Of a stretch of DNA of 64,000 nt, positions 1-11,797 are shown one piece after another. The position numbers and the translations under genes are program-made. The stretch covers positions 1,516,851-1,580,850 of the forward strand of contig NC_066577.1 of the NCBI RefSeq assembly GCF_024679095.1, read 5' to 3'. The notes under the pieces are model-generated. The model made no database searches. It was not told the origin of the DNA and saw nothing but the letters and a program-made list of their open reading frames with translations. Every line of letters starts with the position of its first letter. The stretch's first letter is position 1. The DNA comes from Eriocheir sinensis (lineage: Eukaryota; Arthropoda; Malacostraca; Decapoda; Varunidae).

Positions 1-1031
1 AGTGGTAGGAAGCAGAGAGTGCAAATCAATGGTAGGAAATCTGAATGGGGCAGTGTTACGAGGAGTCCCACAGGGTCGGTGCTGGGTCCTCTGCTTTTAT
101 TATTTACATCAATGACTTGGACACAGGAATTAGTAGCGATGTCAGTAAGTTCGCAGATGATACCAAGATCGGTAGAGTAATCCAATCAGACAGCGACGCT
201 ACCGTTCTCCAGGATGAGCTTGACAGACTATATGATTGGGCGAGGAAGTGGCAGATGGAATTCAATGTCGGGAAGTGTAGCATTTTGAGTGTAGGTAGGA
301 ATAACTCCTTACACAATTACTCCTTAAATGACACTCCTCTAAGCAGGTCTGGGCGTGAGAGAGACTTAGGAGTCCTAGTGAGCGCTGACCTCCGTCCTAG
401 GGCTCAATACATTCAGGCTAAAAATCGGGCAAACAGAGTACTAGGTTTCATCTCAAGGAGCGTGAGCAATAGGAGCGCTGAAGTCATCCTCAAACTTTAC
501 TTAGCACTAGTTCGACCTCATCTCGATTATGCAGTTCAGTTCTGGTCCCCCTATTATAGAATGGATATCAAGATGTTAGAATCTGTACAGAGGAGGATGA
601 CAAAGATGATTCAGGGGATGAGAAACTTGCCTTATGAAGACAGGCTAAAGCAGTTAAATCTACACTCTCTAGAAAGGCGAAGGTTGCGTGGAGACTTGAT
701 CGAAGTTTATAAATGGATGAAGGGATTTAATAAAGGGGATGTCAATAAAATTTTGAGAGTGAAAGAGCCAGGTAGGACGCGTGGCAATGGTTTTAAGTTA
801 GACAAATTCAGATTCAACAAAGACATAGGCAAGAATTGGCTCACTAATAGAGTGGTGGACGAATGGAACAGGCTTGGGAGCCATGTTGTGGGTGCCAATA
901 CCATAGATACATTCAAGAAGAGGTTAGATAAAGCCATGGATGGTGAGGTAAGGTGGGGTTGACTGTACAGGAGCTGCCTTGTATAGGCCAACCGGCCTCT
1001 TGCAGACTCCTTACGTTCTTATGTTCTTATG
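1..1031 (+). mobile_element. CR1-like LINE, family A, 3' part (copy A)
   Basis: The copy runs off the left window edge and ends at a short 3' tandem tail of GTTCTTAT octamers at about 1015-1031. Just upstream of the tail is a conserved 3'UTR stretch (gcctcttgcagactcc) that recurs in the copies ending or starting at 1409, 8228, 24503 and 51373. Short tandem 3' tails instead of poly(A) are characteristic of CR1-clade non-LTR retrotransposons. The coding part starts inside the reverse transcriptase palm and continues to the ORF2 stop at 960. Confidence 0.88.
93..962 (+). pseudogene. LINE ORF2 fragment: reverse transcriptase C-terminal half
   Basis: The frame covers the RT palm after motif B and the thumb/C-terminal region of a non-LTR retrotransposon polymerase. 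The catalytic box is FADD (SKFADDTKIGR), followed by the conserved KWQMEFN block and a C-terminal region with [23 protein letters not shown] and NWLTNRVVDEWN. At 55-105 the GVPQGSVLGP motif is spread over different frames compared with the copy at 50385, so at least two small indels disrupt the N-terminal side. The remaining roughly 285 codons are open to a TGA at 960-962. It is a dead fragment of an RNA-templated DNA polymerase used for target-primed reverse transcription. Confidence 0.85.
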
Positions 1032-1408
1032 TAGTACGTCCATGGAGGGAAGGGGGGGGCGGGGTGAGGGGGAAGGGGTGTTAACAGTGTAGCCTCTTGG
1101 TGGAAGAAGGGAACAGTGATGAGAGAGACTGACGGACGGGAAGGTTTGCTGCTACAGACAACTGAAGGGCCATAACTGTGTCCACAGAGAAATAGGCTCC
1201 TCCTCCTCCTCCTCCTCCTCCTCCTCCTCCTCCTCCTTCTCTTCTTCCTCCTCCTCCTCCTCCGTCTGCTGCATCATTCTTTCCTCGTCCTCGTCCAGAT
1301 CGTCTCCCGCCTCCTGTTCATCTCCATCTCCAACTCTATTAGTCACTTCATCTTCCTCTTTCATCTTTTCTCCTCTTTTTCCTTCTCGCCCTCTTATTCT
1401 TCGTCTTA
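1032..1408. repeat. Purine- and TCC-rich low-complexity spacer
   Basis: No gene is visible. A G-rich stretch (about 1045-1080) is followed by an interrupted (TCC)n/(TCT)n tract at 1198-1263 that continues as pyrimidine-rich DNA to the next LINE. The 86-codon minus-strand frame here is a Glu/Arg-only translation of this repeat. Confidence 0.85.
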
Positions 1409-2019
1409 ACATAAGAACATAAGAACGTAAGGAGTCTGCAAGAGGCCGGTTGGCCTATACAAGGCAGCTCCTGTACACTCAACCCCACCTTACCTCACCA
1501 TCCATGACTTTATCTAACCTCTTCTTGAATGTATCTATGGTATTGGCACCCACAACATGGCTCCCAAGCATGTTCCATTCATCTACCACTCTAATGGTGA
1601 ACCAATTCTTGCCTATGTCTTTGTTGAATCTGAATTTGTCTAACTTAAAACCATTGCTACGCGTCCTACCTGGCTCTTTTACTATCAAAATCTTATTGAC
1701 ATCCCCTTTATTAAAGCCCTTCATCCACTTATAGTCTTCGATCAAGCCTCCTCGCAACCTTCGCCTTTCTAGAGAGTGTAGATTTAAATGCTTCAGCCTG
1801 TTTTCATAAGGCAAGTTTCTCACCCCTTGAATCATCTTTGTCATCCTCCTCTGTACAGATTCTAACATCTTGATATCCATTCTATAGTAGGGGGACCAGA
1901 ACTGAACTGCATAATCGAGATGAGGTCTAACTAGTGCTAAGTAAAGTTTGAGGATGACTTCAGCGCTCCTATTGCTTACGCTCCTTGAGATGAAACCAAG
2001 TACTCTGCTCGCCCGATTT
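1409..2019 (-). mobile_element. CR1-like LINE, family A, 5'-truncated copy B
   Basis: On the minus strand the copy ends in the same octamer tail as copy A (seen on + as acataagaacataagaac at 1409). It includes the family 3'UTR and the C-terminal quarter of ORF2. Similarity stops at about 2019, in the middle of the thumb region, where pyrimidine-rich DNA resumes. Similar TCC-rich DNA lies on both sides, so the element landed inside a pre-existing tract. Confidence 0.88.
1479..1880 (-). pseudogene. LINE ORF2 C-terminal fragment
   Basis: This 133-codon open segment has the same C-terminal blocks as the copies at 540-960, 7734-8135 and 50887-51288 (MDIKMLESVQRR, RNLPYENRL, FRFNKDIGKNWF, DEWN). 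It contains no RT catalytic motif because the copy is 5'-truncated. It is a non-functional fossil. Confidence 0.85.
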
Positions 2020-2254
2020 CCTCTTCATCTCCTTCATCTTCATTTTTCGTTTCCTCTTCCTCCTCCTCCTCCTCTTCCCCTTCCTCATCCCCATCCTTCA
2101 TTTCCATCAGCTGTATCACCGTCTTCCTCTCGTTGTGGGTTTTCTCTTTTTCCTCCTCCACCTCCTCCTCCTGAACCATTAATTAAGCAATATAACAATG
2201 CCTGCCACATGGATCAACAGGAATAAGAACTGATTACATTAATCTGCTCCTTAT

Positions 2255-2299
<45 letters not shown>

Positions 2300-2600
2300 A
2301 CGGGGTAGGTTATTATATCGTTTTACTGTTTTTGATACATGTTATCATCATTAGTTAACTTTTCTTATTTATAGTTTCAAAGCTTAATGACTGTGATTTT
2401 TTTTCTCTTCTGTTTTTGTTCTTTTTTCATCTTTTCGTTTTGTCATTTTGTAATTATTGAGATTTTTAGTGTAATTATTTCTTATGTAGTTTTGGTGTAA
2501 TTCTTTATGTATGTTTTTTTTTGTTATTGCGTTTGCAGTGATTGTTTCGTTTACTTCTGTTAAATGCCGTGTTAATATTTTTTTAAGGAAATAATACACA

Positions 2601-2647
<47 letters not shown>

Positions 2648-2786
2648 TATAAAAAAAAGGTTAGAAAAAGGAAGAAAAGAGGCTGAGGGAATGGAAGAGG
2701 ATCTAAGGGAGGAGGAGAAGAGGAGGGGAGATAGAGGAGCAGGATTTGGGTGGAAGGAAAGAGGAAGGGGAGGGGTGGATGAAAGT

Positions 2787-2853
<67 letters not shown>

Positions 2854-3799
2854 AAAAAAATAAATAAATAACATCGACAGGGGGGATGGGGAAGGGAAGA
2901 AGGCAGAGGGGAGGCAGAGGAGGGTCGGTACAACTATTAGCTTCATAATTTCAAGGTTTGGCAGGACGCAATAACCTTCTATAGGCCTCTACCACAAAAT
3001 AGTTAGGCCCATACTTCCTCGTAAAAAAGTTCTGGGGCGGGTTCATGGGTTTAGTGTGTCGGGGAGCAGTCACTTATTGAAGAAGAAATTAATGTGTGCG
3101 GCTGAATTGCTAAAAAAAAAAAAAAAATAGGAAGCGAGGAAGAGAAAAAGAGAAGGAAGGGGAAATAAACTGTAGAGAAAAGGAAATGGAGAATATGGCA
3201 AACTGATGGTGTAGTACAGAACGTGTGGTTGAGCTGCACACACACACAAAAAAAACAAAAAAATAGAGGAAATTGTAAGAACAAAGAAACAGCGGGAAAA
3301 CGATGAACATTAAAAAAAAAAAAAAAAAAACTGAGGAAAATATGTAGCTCAACGAAAACTGTGATAAAAGTTCATTGGAAGAAGGAAAAGAGGAAAAGGA
3401 AAAGTGAGAAACAACAGGGAAATATATGAAAATTGTAAAAGATGGAAAATATTTTGCTGTACGAGAGTAAGTGTGATTTACTGCATTAAGGAAATATATA
3501 ATATGAGATTGGATTAAAAAAAAAAGTAGAAATGAAAGAAAATGTGAAGAAAAAATGAAAACATTTTGTGGATGAACTGCGTTAAAAGAAAAACAAGACA
3601 GAAGAGAAAGGGAAATATGAAAATTAAACAGTTCTTTTAGGTAAGGCTAGAACGGAAGTAGGAAAGAAGGATGGGGCGAAGGGAGGGCGAGAAGGAGGGA
3701 AGGAGAAGAGAAAAGAAGGAAAGGGGGACAGGGAGAATTTTAGAAGCAGCTAAAGGATGAAAAGAAGAAAAAAGAAAAGAAAAGCGCGGAGGAAAGAAA

Positions 3800-3837
<38 letters not shown>

Positions 3838-4026
3838 GAAACTTTAGTTGCTTATAAGATAAAAAGGAAAGAAAAATAAATTAAAGGAAGGAAAACACTG
3901 AGAAGGGGGAGGGGAGAGAAGGGGTGAGAGGAGGGTGAGAAACTATTTAGAATTAATTTGATCCCTTACGAAATGTGTCCAGGAAAGTTTGGGTTAAGGA
4001 AGGAGTTTACTGGTGTTTTATTTAAT

Positions 4027-4086
<60 letters not shown>

Positions 4087-5800
4087 CATCTTCTCAGCCT
4101 GTGGAGAGAAGGCGGGGCTGAGAAAGAGCTGAAAGAAAGGAGAATGGTATTATGAAATATTTTGTTGAAGGAGGAAGAGAGGCCGCGGAGGAAATGGAGG
4201 GAAAAGTGGAAGAGAGAAAAATGCGAGAGAGATAAGAGAGAGAGAAATAAATACTTGCCTGTGGAGACTGAGATTCCGATGAGGTGAAGAACGAGGGAAT
4301 AGGAAAAAAGGAGAGGAATAAAAGGAAAAGAAAAAAGAAAAGAATATTAGAGAAGTGAAAAAGAAAATAGAAAATAAGAAAAAATGTAAAAATGAGAGAA
4401 AAAATGAGACGAATAGAAAGAAAAAAAACTAGAAATGGAAGAATATTAGAAAAGAGAGAAGGAAAATAAATAGGATAAAAAATATGTAAAAATATACGTA
4501 AATTAAGAAAGAAGAGAGAGAGAGAGAGAGAGAGAGAAAATCACATTTGCACTTTATGTAAAAACAAGTGAATATATTGTAACAGACCTCCAGAATTTTG
4601 TCCATCCTACTTGTAACTTTTTATCTATTTTCATTCGTTTTCCTCACACCCGAGACCATATTTTTACTGTTCATTTTTATATTTATTTAACTGCTTTCCC
4701 TTCCCTCCCCCTGACCCACTGGTCTTCCTCACATCTCCTCCCACATCTCTTGCTTCCTTACCTCTCTCCCCCACCTCCTCATCTCCTGTTAAACATATAC
4801 TTACCTCCATCTTCCTCCTCCCTTTCCCTATCGCATCCCATTCTTCTTCCCTCCTCTTTCAAACCCTTTCCTTTCCTCCTGTTATTTTCCTTTCCATATC
4901 CTGCCACTATTACCTTCTTTTTCAACTCCTTCTGCTCCTCCTTTTCCCTTTAGTCATATAATTAACTCAGTCTTCCACCTCCCCTTCCCCATTGCTTCCT
5001 GTTCTTTCCCTTCCCTCCTTCAAACCCCTTCCACATCCTACCCCTACCACCTTACCCCTTTCCTCGTCCTCCTCTTATTTTTCTCTCATCTCTTCCTTCG
5101 TACCAGTCTTCTTCCTTACCTGTCCTTTTTTCCCCTCAACCCTGCTGTGAAAAGCGGGGTCGAAATATTCACGAGAAGGAAACACAGAGAACAAGGAGGG
5201 GAAAACAAGTGTATGGGGTGTGCAACAAGGGGAAACAGTGGTGGTGGTGGTGGTGGTGATGGGTGTTGCTATTTTGGTGGTGATGGAGGAAGAGGTGTGG
5301 TGGTAGTTACTGGTTATATGTGTTGTTATTATTGTTGTTGCTGCTGTTGGTGTTGTTGTTGGTGGTGGTAGTTATGGTGGTGGTGGTGGTAGTTATGGTT
5401 GTGGTGGTGCTGGTAAATGATGGAAAAAAAATAAAATAAGGAGAGTCTCAAGGTCTGATTTATAGGGCAAAGGAGACGGCTCGGCGGAGGCAGGTAAAGG
5501 AACCGCATAAAGGAAATGATATGCATGAGGCGAGAGTGAATTAGTGGCGCGGGGAAGAGGCCGCGAGGAGAGGAAGAGGGGGTAGGACAGAAGGTAGATA
5601 GGGAAATACTGATTTAAAACAGACTAGAACATTGAAAAAAGATGACTGTGGAATATGGTAAAAGCTGACTTAAATATTAAAAAAAAACAGACAAATATGG
5701 AAAAAACCAGACTGTGGAATATGGAAAAGAAGATTGTGTAATATGAAAAAAAAAAAAGATTTTGTAATATGGAGAAAAACAGTCTGCAATATGGATTAAA
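2020..5800. repeat. Gene-free low-complexity region with many microsatellites
   Basis: About 3.8 kb without recognisable coding or transposon sequence. It holds CTC-rich DNA to 2180, a (GT)n run at 2255-2298, (GA)n runs at 2604-2644, 2788-2850, 3801-3838 and 4513-4538, a (CT)n run at 4030-4083, A-runs at 3112-3127 and 3312-3330, long purine-rich (3600-4500) and pyrimidine-rich (4610-5140) stretches, and a (GGT)n/(TTG)n block at 5236-5415. From 5635 a degenerate tandem motif built on actgtggaatatggaaaa begins; it resumes after the LINE at 8228. Confidence 0.8.
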
Positions 5801-5829
5801 CAAAATTACAAGATAATTTCCTTTACAAG

Positions 5830-6392
5830 ATAATTTCCTTAAGCAGGTAGTTACTGAGCCTACCAGAGGAGATAACATATTAGACTTAGTCCTAACCAAT
5901 AATGGGAACTTGCTACGTGAGTTGGAGGTGGGCGGAGAGTTAGGAAATAGTGACCACAGAACGGTTCGTTTTAGGTTAGACTTAGCGGTAACCCGTGATC
6001 CAAACCCAGTGTTAGTGCCAGATTTTAGAAGAGCAAACTACGAGGGGCTTCGAAGACATCTTGAAGGGGTAAACTGGGATAATTTAGGGATTCATGAGGG
6101 CCAGAACTGCGGATTGGAGAGCCAGGAGAACCAGGTAGAAATGTCTTACAATAATTTAGTTAGAGTAATAGTAGAGGGGCAAGAACAGCATATACCACAG
6201 CGAACACTTAGAAAAGAAAACAATGATCCTAAGTGGATGACTCGTGGACTAAAACACGAGATTGGGTTAAAGAAGGGAATTTATCAGAAAATAAAGAATG
6301 GGGAATCACTTCTCTGGGGCCGGTACGTCGAACTATCTAGATTAGTTAAGAAAAACACCAGGATAGCAAAAAGAACTATGAGATCAAAGTAG
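5830..6392 (+). pseudogene. LINE ORF2 fragment: C-terminal part of endonuclease and linker
   Basis: The frame starts in the middle of the APE-type endonuclease and contains its last conserved block, GNSDHRTVRF, whose histidine is catalytic in this family. It continues through the linker (FRRANYEGLRRHLEGVNW, KWMTRGLKHEIGLKKG). The N-terminal catalytic residues are absent because of 5' truncation. It ends with a frameshift and stop at about 6390. It aligns residue for residue with the copy at 49040-49550. Confidence 0.88.
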
Positions 6393-6507
6393 CAAATGAG
6401 GCGAAAAGTAATCCTAAGGCTTCTTTCAGAGGTATAGAACAAAAACACGGGAGAAAATTGGACCGCTGAAATCAACCACAGGGGAGCTAGTAGAAAATTA
6501 CGAAAAT

Positions 6508-8135
6508 ATGAGCACATTGTTGAACGACTACTTCCTTTCAGTATTCACACAGGAGGATCGAACGACTATACCGGAAAGAGTTCAGGTGTACGAGGGCTGG
6601 GATGGCGATAAATTGAGTTATATAATCATTACCAGGCAATTAGTTCAGGATGATATAGATAAGCTTAAGAAGAACAAGTCGCCAGGTACTGACGGGATAT
6701 TTCAGATGGTATTAAATGAGCTAGGTGATATAATCAGTGACCCACTAACCGACATCTTTAAGATGTCGGTTAATACTGGCTATGTGCCGAGCCTATGGAA
6801 AGTAGCTAATGTGACGCCGATTTTAAAAGGGGACAGGTCAGTTGCTTCAAACTATCGCCCAATTAGCTTAACATCGGTTATAGGGAAGATGCTGGAGTCC
6901 ATAATAGCCAGGAACATTCGGGAGCATTTAGAGAAACATAGCTTAATTCACGACTCGCAGCATGGGTTCACAAAAGGTAGGTCATGCCTCACCAATCTCT
7001 TGTCCTTCTACAATAAAGTATTTGAGGCGGTTGACAGAGATGAAAATTATGATGTAATCTATCTTGATTTTAGTAAAGCGTTTGACAAAGTTCCTCACCA
7101 ACGACTGTTGCTTAATTAAATTACAGGCTCACGGAGTAGAGGGTAAAGTTTTGAACTGGGTCAAGGCGTGGCTTAGCAACAGGAAGCAAAGAGTGCAAAT
7201 CAATGGTAAAAGATCTGACTGGGGATGTGTTACGAGTGGGGTCCCACAAGGCTCGGTATTAGGTCCACTTTTGTTTATTATTTATATCAATGACTTAGAC
7301 ACAGGAATTAGTAGTGATGTTAGTAAATTTGCAGATGATACCAAGATCGGTAGAGTAATTGAGTCGGATCAGGACGCTAGTATTCTCCAAGGTGAACTCA
7401 ACAGATTATATGACTGGGCGGATAAATGGCAGATGGAGTTCAATGTAGGGAAGTGCAGTATTCTGAGTGTAGGTAGAACAACCCTCACATAACTATTGCT
7501 TAAATGACACTCTCATAAGTAGGTCTGGGTGCGAGAGGATTTAGGGGTCTTAGTGAGCTCTGATCTCCGTCCAAGGGCACAATGCATTCAAGCTAGAAAT
7601 CGAGCTAATAGGGTACTGGGATTTATTTCAAGGAGCGTAAGCAACAGAAGCTGAAGTCTTCCTCAAACTATATTTAGCATTAGTTAGACCTCATCTTGAC
7701 TATGCGGTTCAGTTCTGGTCACCCTACTATAGAATGGATATCAAAATGTTAGAATCGGTGCAGAGGAGGATGACTAAGATGATTCAGGGGTTGAGAAACT
7801 TGCCATACGAGGAAAGACTCAAACAGTTAAACTTGCATTCTCTAGAAAGGCGAAGGGTGCGTGGAGACATGATCGAGGTTTATAAATGGATGAAGGGCTT
7901 TAATAAGGGAGACATTCATAAGGTTTTGTTGGTAAGAGAACCGGGTAGGACACGAAGTAATGGGTTTAAACTGGATAAATTCAGATTCAACAGGGACATA
8001 GGCAAAAATTGGTTTACTAATAGGGTGGTGGATGAGTGGAATAGGCTTAGCAGTCATGTGGTGAGTGCCAATACAATTGTCACATTCAAAAATAGACTAG
8101 ATAAATTCATGGACAGCGATATTAGGTGGGGTTAG
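6508..8135 (+). pseudogene. LINE ORF2 fragment: reverse transcriptase, broken by frameshifts
   Basis: RT motifs appear in order: KLKKNKSPGTDG (RT0/1), NYRPISLTSVIGKMLE (motif 2), QHGFTKGRSCLTNLL, YLDFSKAFDKVPH (motif A), SGVPQGSVLGPLLF (motif B), KFADDTKIGR (motif C) and WQMEFNVGKC. A 4-base insertion at about 7115 (cttaattaaatt where the copy at 50265 has cttaaatt) shifts the frame after motif A. Further indels near 7485 and 7650 break the thumb. The final 133 codons (7734-8135) are open to the native stop. All three catalytic Asp positions survive, but no continuous polymerase can be made. Confidence 0.9.
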
Positions 8136-8228
8136 ATACACGGGAGCTTAGGGTCAAAGGAGCTGCCTCGTACAGGCCTACCGGCCTCTTGCAGACTCCT
8201 GCGTTCTTATGTTCTTATGTTCTTATGT

Positions 8229-8687
8229 GTGGAGAAAATAATTGAAATATGGAAAATGACTGTGAAACATTGAAAAGAAAACTCATACTGCTGAATCTGG
8301 TAAAAATGACTGTGGAATATGGAAAATAACAGAATGTGGACAATGAAGAAAAGCAGACTGAAATATGAGATAAAACCTGACTGTGGAATATAAAAAGATA
8401 TATACTGTGGAATATTAAAAAATGGATGTAGAATATTAAAAAAAAAACTAGAATGTGGAGAAAGCAAAAATATGAAAAAAAACTGTGGATTGGAAAAAAA
8501 CAATGAAATACGAAAAAGAGTGGGAGAGAGATTTTCCGGTGGTGACAAATGAATGGCCAAAAAGTATGAAAAAGAATATTAATAGATATAAAAAGAAACT
8601 AAAGAAAAATGATTTTTAAAAGGGGGAAGTTAAGAAAATTAAGAATGAAAAAAAGACAGAAGATAATACGTATAAAGGACACACATA

Positions 8688-8737
<50 letters not shown>

Positions 8738-8777
8738 GTCCAAACCGATAAATAAATCTGCACGCGTGGAAACACAG

Positions 8778-8845
<68 letters not shown>

Positions 8846-8996
8846 CCGCAAAATCAAAAGCTTCGCTCGACAAAGAAACTAACAAATAAAAAAGAACAAG
8901 AACAAAGCATTCAATCTTGTCACGCGAACAACAACAACAACAATAATAACAGTAACAAGGAAGCGAAAACAAAGTCATCGCCCTTTTAGAGTGAGC

Positions 8997-9037
<41 letters not shown>

Positions 9038-9100
9038 AGTGTCAAATAGTGAACACAGTCTAAAACAAAATATGCAACTCTTTTTTTTCCCTTCCTTCCT
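8229..9100. repeat. Degenerate GACTGTGGAATATGG array plus AC, AG and CAA microsatellites
   Basis: Bases 8229-8550 continue the degenerate tandem motif found before the LINE. Then come (AC)n at 8691-8732, (AG)n at 8780-8843 and interrupted (CAA)n at 8928-9037. No gene is seen. Confidence 0.85.
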
Positions 9101-10030
9101 TCCTTCCTCTCCATCTTCGTACACTTCCACACACTCCCTCCGCTAACCCGTACATCCTTCTTCTTTTTTTCCTTTTTATGTGTTTCTCTATTAAATTTTA
9201 TCTGCCATTTGTATTTCTGTTATTTTCTGTTTTTTCTCGCTTTCGGTACTTGTCGCCTTTCTTTCCTTTTCTACGCATTTCCCTGTGTCGCTGTTGTTTG
9301 TGTTACTCTTCTCTTTCTGTATTGCATTATTTTTACCTTTTATCTTTCGATGTACGTCTATTTTCTTGATTTTCTTGCTCCTTCCCACTGATTTTCCTGT
9401 GTAGCTGTCATTTTTTTGTTCTCTTTTCTTCGATGCCACATCGCTAACACACTTACACTTCCGCTACGTGTCTACGCGTTATTTTTTACACCTTTCCGCT
9501 GCATCATTTCTTTTCTTGCATCCAACATCCCCTTGCTACATCCTCCATTTCCTCAGCATCCTTCACTACATTCCCTCCTTTCTCCTTTCCCCACTTTTTT
9601 TCCCTCTCCCTTTCCCTTTCTCCCCTTCCCAGAGTCCCCTTCTCCCTCTCATCTTCCCCTCTCTCCTTTCCCCTCCTCTTTCCTCCTTTTCTTTCCCCTC
9701 TCCCTTTCTTCTCTCCCCTTCTTCCTTTCCCCTTCCCTCTCCCCTTCCTCCTCTCCCCTTCTCTTCCCCCTTCTTCCCCTCCCTTCCCTCTCTCCCATTC
9801 CCCTTCTCCCCTTCTTCCTCTCCCCTTCCTCTTTCCTTCCTCCTCTCTCATTCCCCCTCTCCTTCCCTCTCCCCTATTCCCTCTCCTCCACCCTCGCCTC
9901 ATCCTACTCCCCTTCCCCCTCTCTCATTTCCGCTCTCCCCTTCCCTCCCAATAAAAAAAATCCCTCCTCTTTCCCTTCTCCCCTACTCACTTTCCTGTCT
10001 TTCCCTTCTTCCCCCTCCTCCCCGGTGTGT
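9101..10030. repeat. Pyrimidine-rich tract (CCT/CTT)
   Basis: Nearly all C and T from about 9540 to 10025, with clustered ccttcc and cccctt motifs. Open frames of up to 242 codons here translate to Pro/Ser/Leu/Phe only and have no domain. The tract ends 6 bases before a splice donor, so in the minus-strand gene it is a purine-rich sequence just downstream of the 5' splice site. Confidence 0.8.
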
Positions 10031-10036
10031 ACTCAC

Positions 10037-10171
10037 GTGGGTCGCGGGGCAGCACGTGGTACCAGGTGACGGGCGCTCCCCTAATGGCGCCCTTCACCAC
10101 GCACGTGATGTTGATATCGCTGCCCGCCTTCATGAAGATCTCCCTCGAGCCGATGATGCGCGCGCTGGGGA
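10037..10171 (-). CDS. dpr-like: dpr-like gene, exon encoding start of Ig domain 2
   Basis: Read on the minus strand, the exon runs from a cccgccag acceptor (AG at 10173-10172) to a GTGAGT donor (10036-10031). It is 135 bp, enters in phase 1 and leaves in phase 1. Its translation has the start of an I-set Ig domain typical of Drosophila Dpr proteins: an IIGSREIFMKAGSDINITC strand with the B-strand Cys, then VTWYH with the core Trp. Joined to the exon at 18223-18433, the split codon gives Val and continues RLSVV into VPSARIIG, the normal Dpr Ig1-Ig2 junction. Dpr proteins are surface two-Ig proteins that bind DIP partners and specify synaptic connections. The next exon is not found downstream in the window. 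The family call is strong; the subtype is not resolved. Confidence 0.85.
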
Positions 10172-10305
10172 CTGGCGGGAGAGGGAGAGGGGTTAGGCAG
10201 GAGTTGCGCTGGGTGCTGGGGGGAGGAGAGGAGAGGAGAGAAGTTAATTAGACATGATTGGCTTGTTCATTGGAGGAGGAGGAGGAGGAGGAAGTGGAGG
10301 AGGAG
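10172..10305. repeat. Intron segment with GGA repeats
   Basis: Intronic DNA of the dpr-like gene, containing a G-rich stretch (10181-10235) and (GGA)n at 10272-10305, next to the LINE starting at 10306. Confidence 0.6.
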
Positions 10306-11797
10306 TACATAACATAAGAACATAAGAACGTAGGGAAACTGCAAGAGGCCAAGTGGCCTACATAGGGCAGCCCCAGAATCCCCCCACTACTCACGATGGG
10401 TGAGGTGTAGTTTCAGGGGTTAAAGGTAGAGGCTTGATCCTCGTTTACCTTCGGTACGGGCGTACGCTCCAGTACCTGTCACCTTACTGCAACCACACCT
10501 CATTACCACCTGTCATCCTCGTCCATGTAGCTATCCAGTCTACTCGTCGTTCCTGCACTAAATATGTGACTGCCGAGTCTATTCCATTCCCCCACCACCC
10601 TATTACTCAGCCAATGCTTGCCTATAACTCTCCTAAATCTATACCTTTCTAATTTAAATTCATTACTGCGTGTTCTATCCTGCTGGCTAATTCTCAGTAC
10701 TTTACTTATATCGCCTTTGCTGTAACCCTTGACTCATTTGAATACTTCCATCTGATCTCCCAGCACTCTTCGTCTTTCTAGTGAATGTAAGTTTAGATGT
10801 TTCAGCCTATCTTGATATGGGAGGTTCCTCAGCCCCTGAATCATCTTGATCATCTTCTTCTGAACTGATTCTAGAAAGCTGATGTCCATTCTGTAGTGTG
10901 GGCACCAAAACTGGACAGCATAATCTAAGTGTGGCCTAACTAACGCTAAGTAGAGTCTGAGGATGACCTCTGCACTCCTGTTGGTTACCGTCCGGTTAAT
11001 AAAGCCTAATACCCTGTTAGCCCTATTCCTCGCATTAATACATTGCTTCCTTAGTTTTAGGTCAGAGGTCACTAACACACTCAAATCCCTTTCACACTCG
11101 ATCTGCCTATCACTGTGGAGTCTAAACTATACCCGTGTAATGGATTGCGTGTTCCTACACTATGTACGCTACACTTGGTGATGTTAAAATTCATCTGCCA
11201 TTTCTCTGACCAAGCTGACAGTTTGTTGAGATCCTCCTGCAGTGCTCTAGCATCCTTCCCTGTCCTATTAGTGCGTCCTATTTTGGTGCCATCCGAAAAT
11301 TTACCTACGTCACTAGTTATCCCATTGTCTATGTCATTGATGTAGATAATGAATAAAAGCGGGCCTAAAACTGAGCCTTGAGGAACCCCACTGGTAACAT
11401 TACCCCATTCGGATTTTTTTACCGTTAATAGTAACCCTCTGTTTCCTGTCGCTAATCCACGCCTTAATCCAATCAAATACCTTCCCTTTTATTCCATGAG
11501 CCCTGACTTTATTTAAGTCTCTGGTGAGGTACCTTATCGAAGGCCTTACTAAAATCAAGATAAACTACATCATAACTTTCATCATTGTCAGCTGCTTCGT
11601 ATACTCTATTGTAAAAGGATAAAGGCACGAGTTTCCTTTAATAAACCCATGCTGTGCGTCGTGAATTAAATTATGTCTGTTAATATGGTCCCTAATACTA
11701 TCAGCTATTATTGACTCAAGCATTTTACCTATAAATGACGTCAAACTAATCGGCCTATAGTTTTCCATAGAAGATTTGTCACCCTTCTTAAATATTG
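10306..11797 (-). mobile_element. CR1-like LINE, diverged relative of family A (copy D)
   Basis: A 5'-truncated copy on the minus strand. The 3' tail is again made of GTTCTTAT-type octamers (10306-10328 on +) and the 3'UTR has the same cctcttgcag core, but the coding part differs clearly from copies A, C and K. It starts in the RT fingers (KGDKSSMENYRPISLTSFIG) and includes palm and thumb. It lies in an intron of the dpr-like gene, in the same transcriptional orientation. GGA-rich DNA flanks both ends (10272-10305 and 11798-11830), again indicating insertion into a simple repeat. Confidence 0.87.
10734..11768 (-). pseudogene. LINE ORF2 fragment: RT with a damaged catalytic box
   Basis: Open segments in different frames (11565-11768, 11081-11476, 10734-11084) together carry NYRPISLTSFIGKMLES, AQHGFIKGNSC, SGVPQGSVLGPLLF and the thumb blocks RPHLDYAVQFWCPHYRMD and MIKMIQGLRNLP. 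The catalytic box reads KFSDGTKIG in place of FADD, so the second catalytic Asp is lost. The motif A region around 11500-11580 is frameshifted. It cannot encode an active polymerase. Confidence 0.85.

Larger units (their letters stand above)
5824..8228 (+). mobile_element. CR1-like LINE, family A, 5'-truncated copy C
   Basis: The copy begins within the endonuclease domain and runs to a three-unit GTTCTTAT tail at 8203-8228. At its 5' edge a 17-base segment (tacaagataatttcctt) is present twice in tandem, at 5807-5823 and 5824-5840; the related copy at 49015 has it once. It is very close in sequence to copy K (49015-51373), so both descend from a recent common source. The flanks on both sides are a degenerate gactgtggaatatgg tandem repeat, marking an insertion into an existing array. 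Confidence 0.9.

Noticed and set aside
9416..10196. Frames of 217 and 242 codons on the plus strand
   Set aside because: Pure Pro/Ser/Leu/Phe translation of a C/T tract; no domain, and they run across a supported minus-strand exon.
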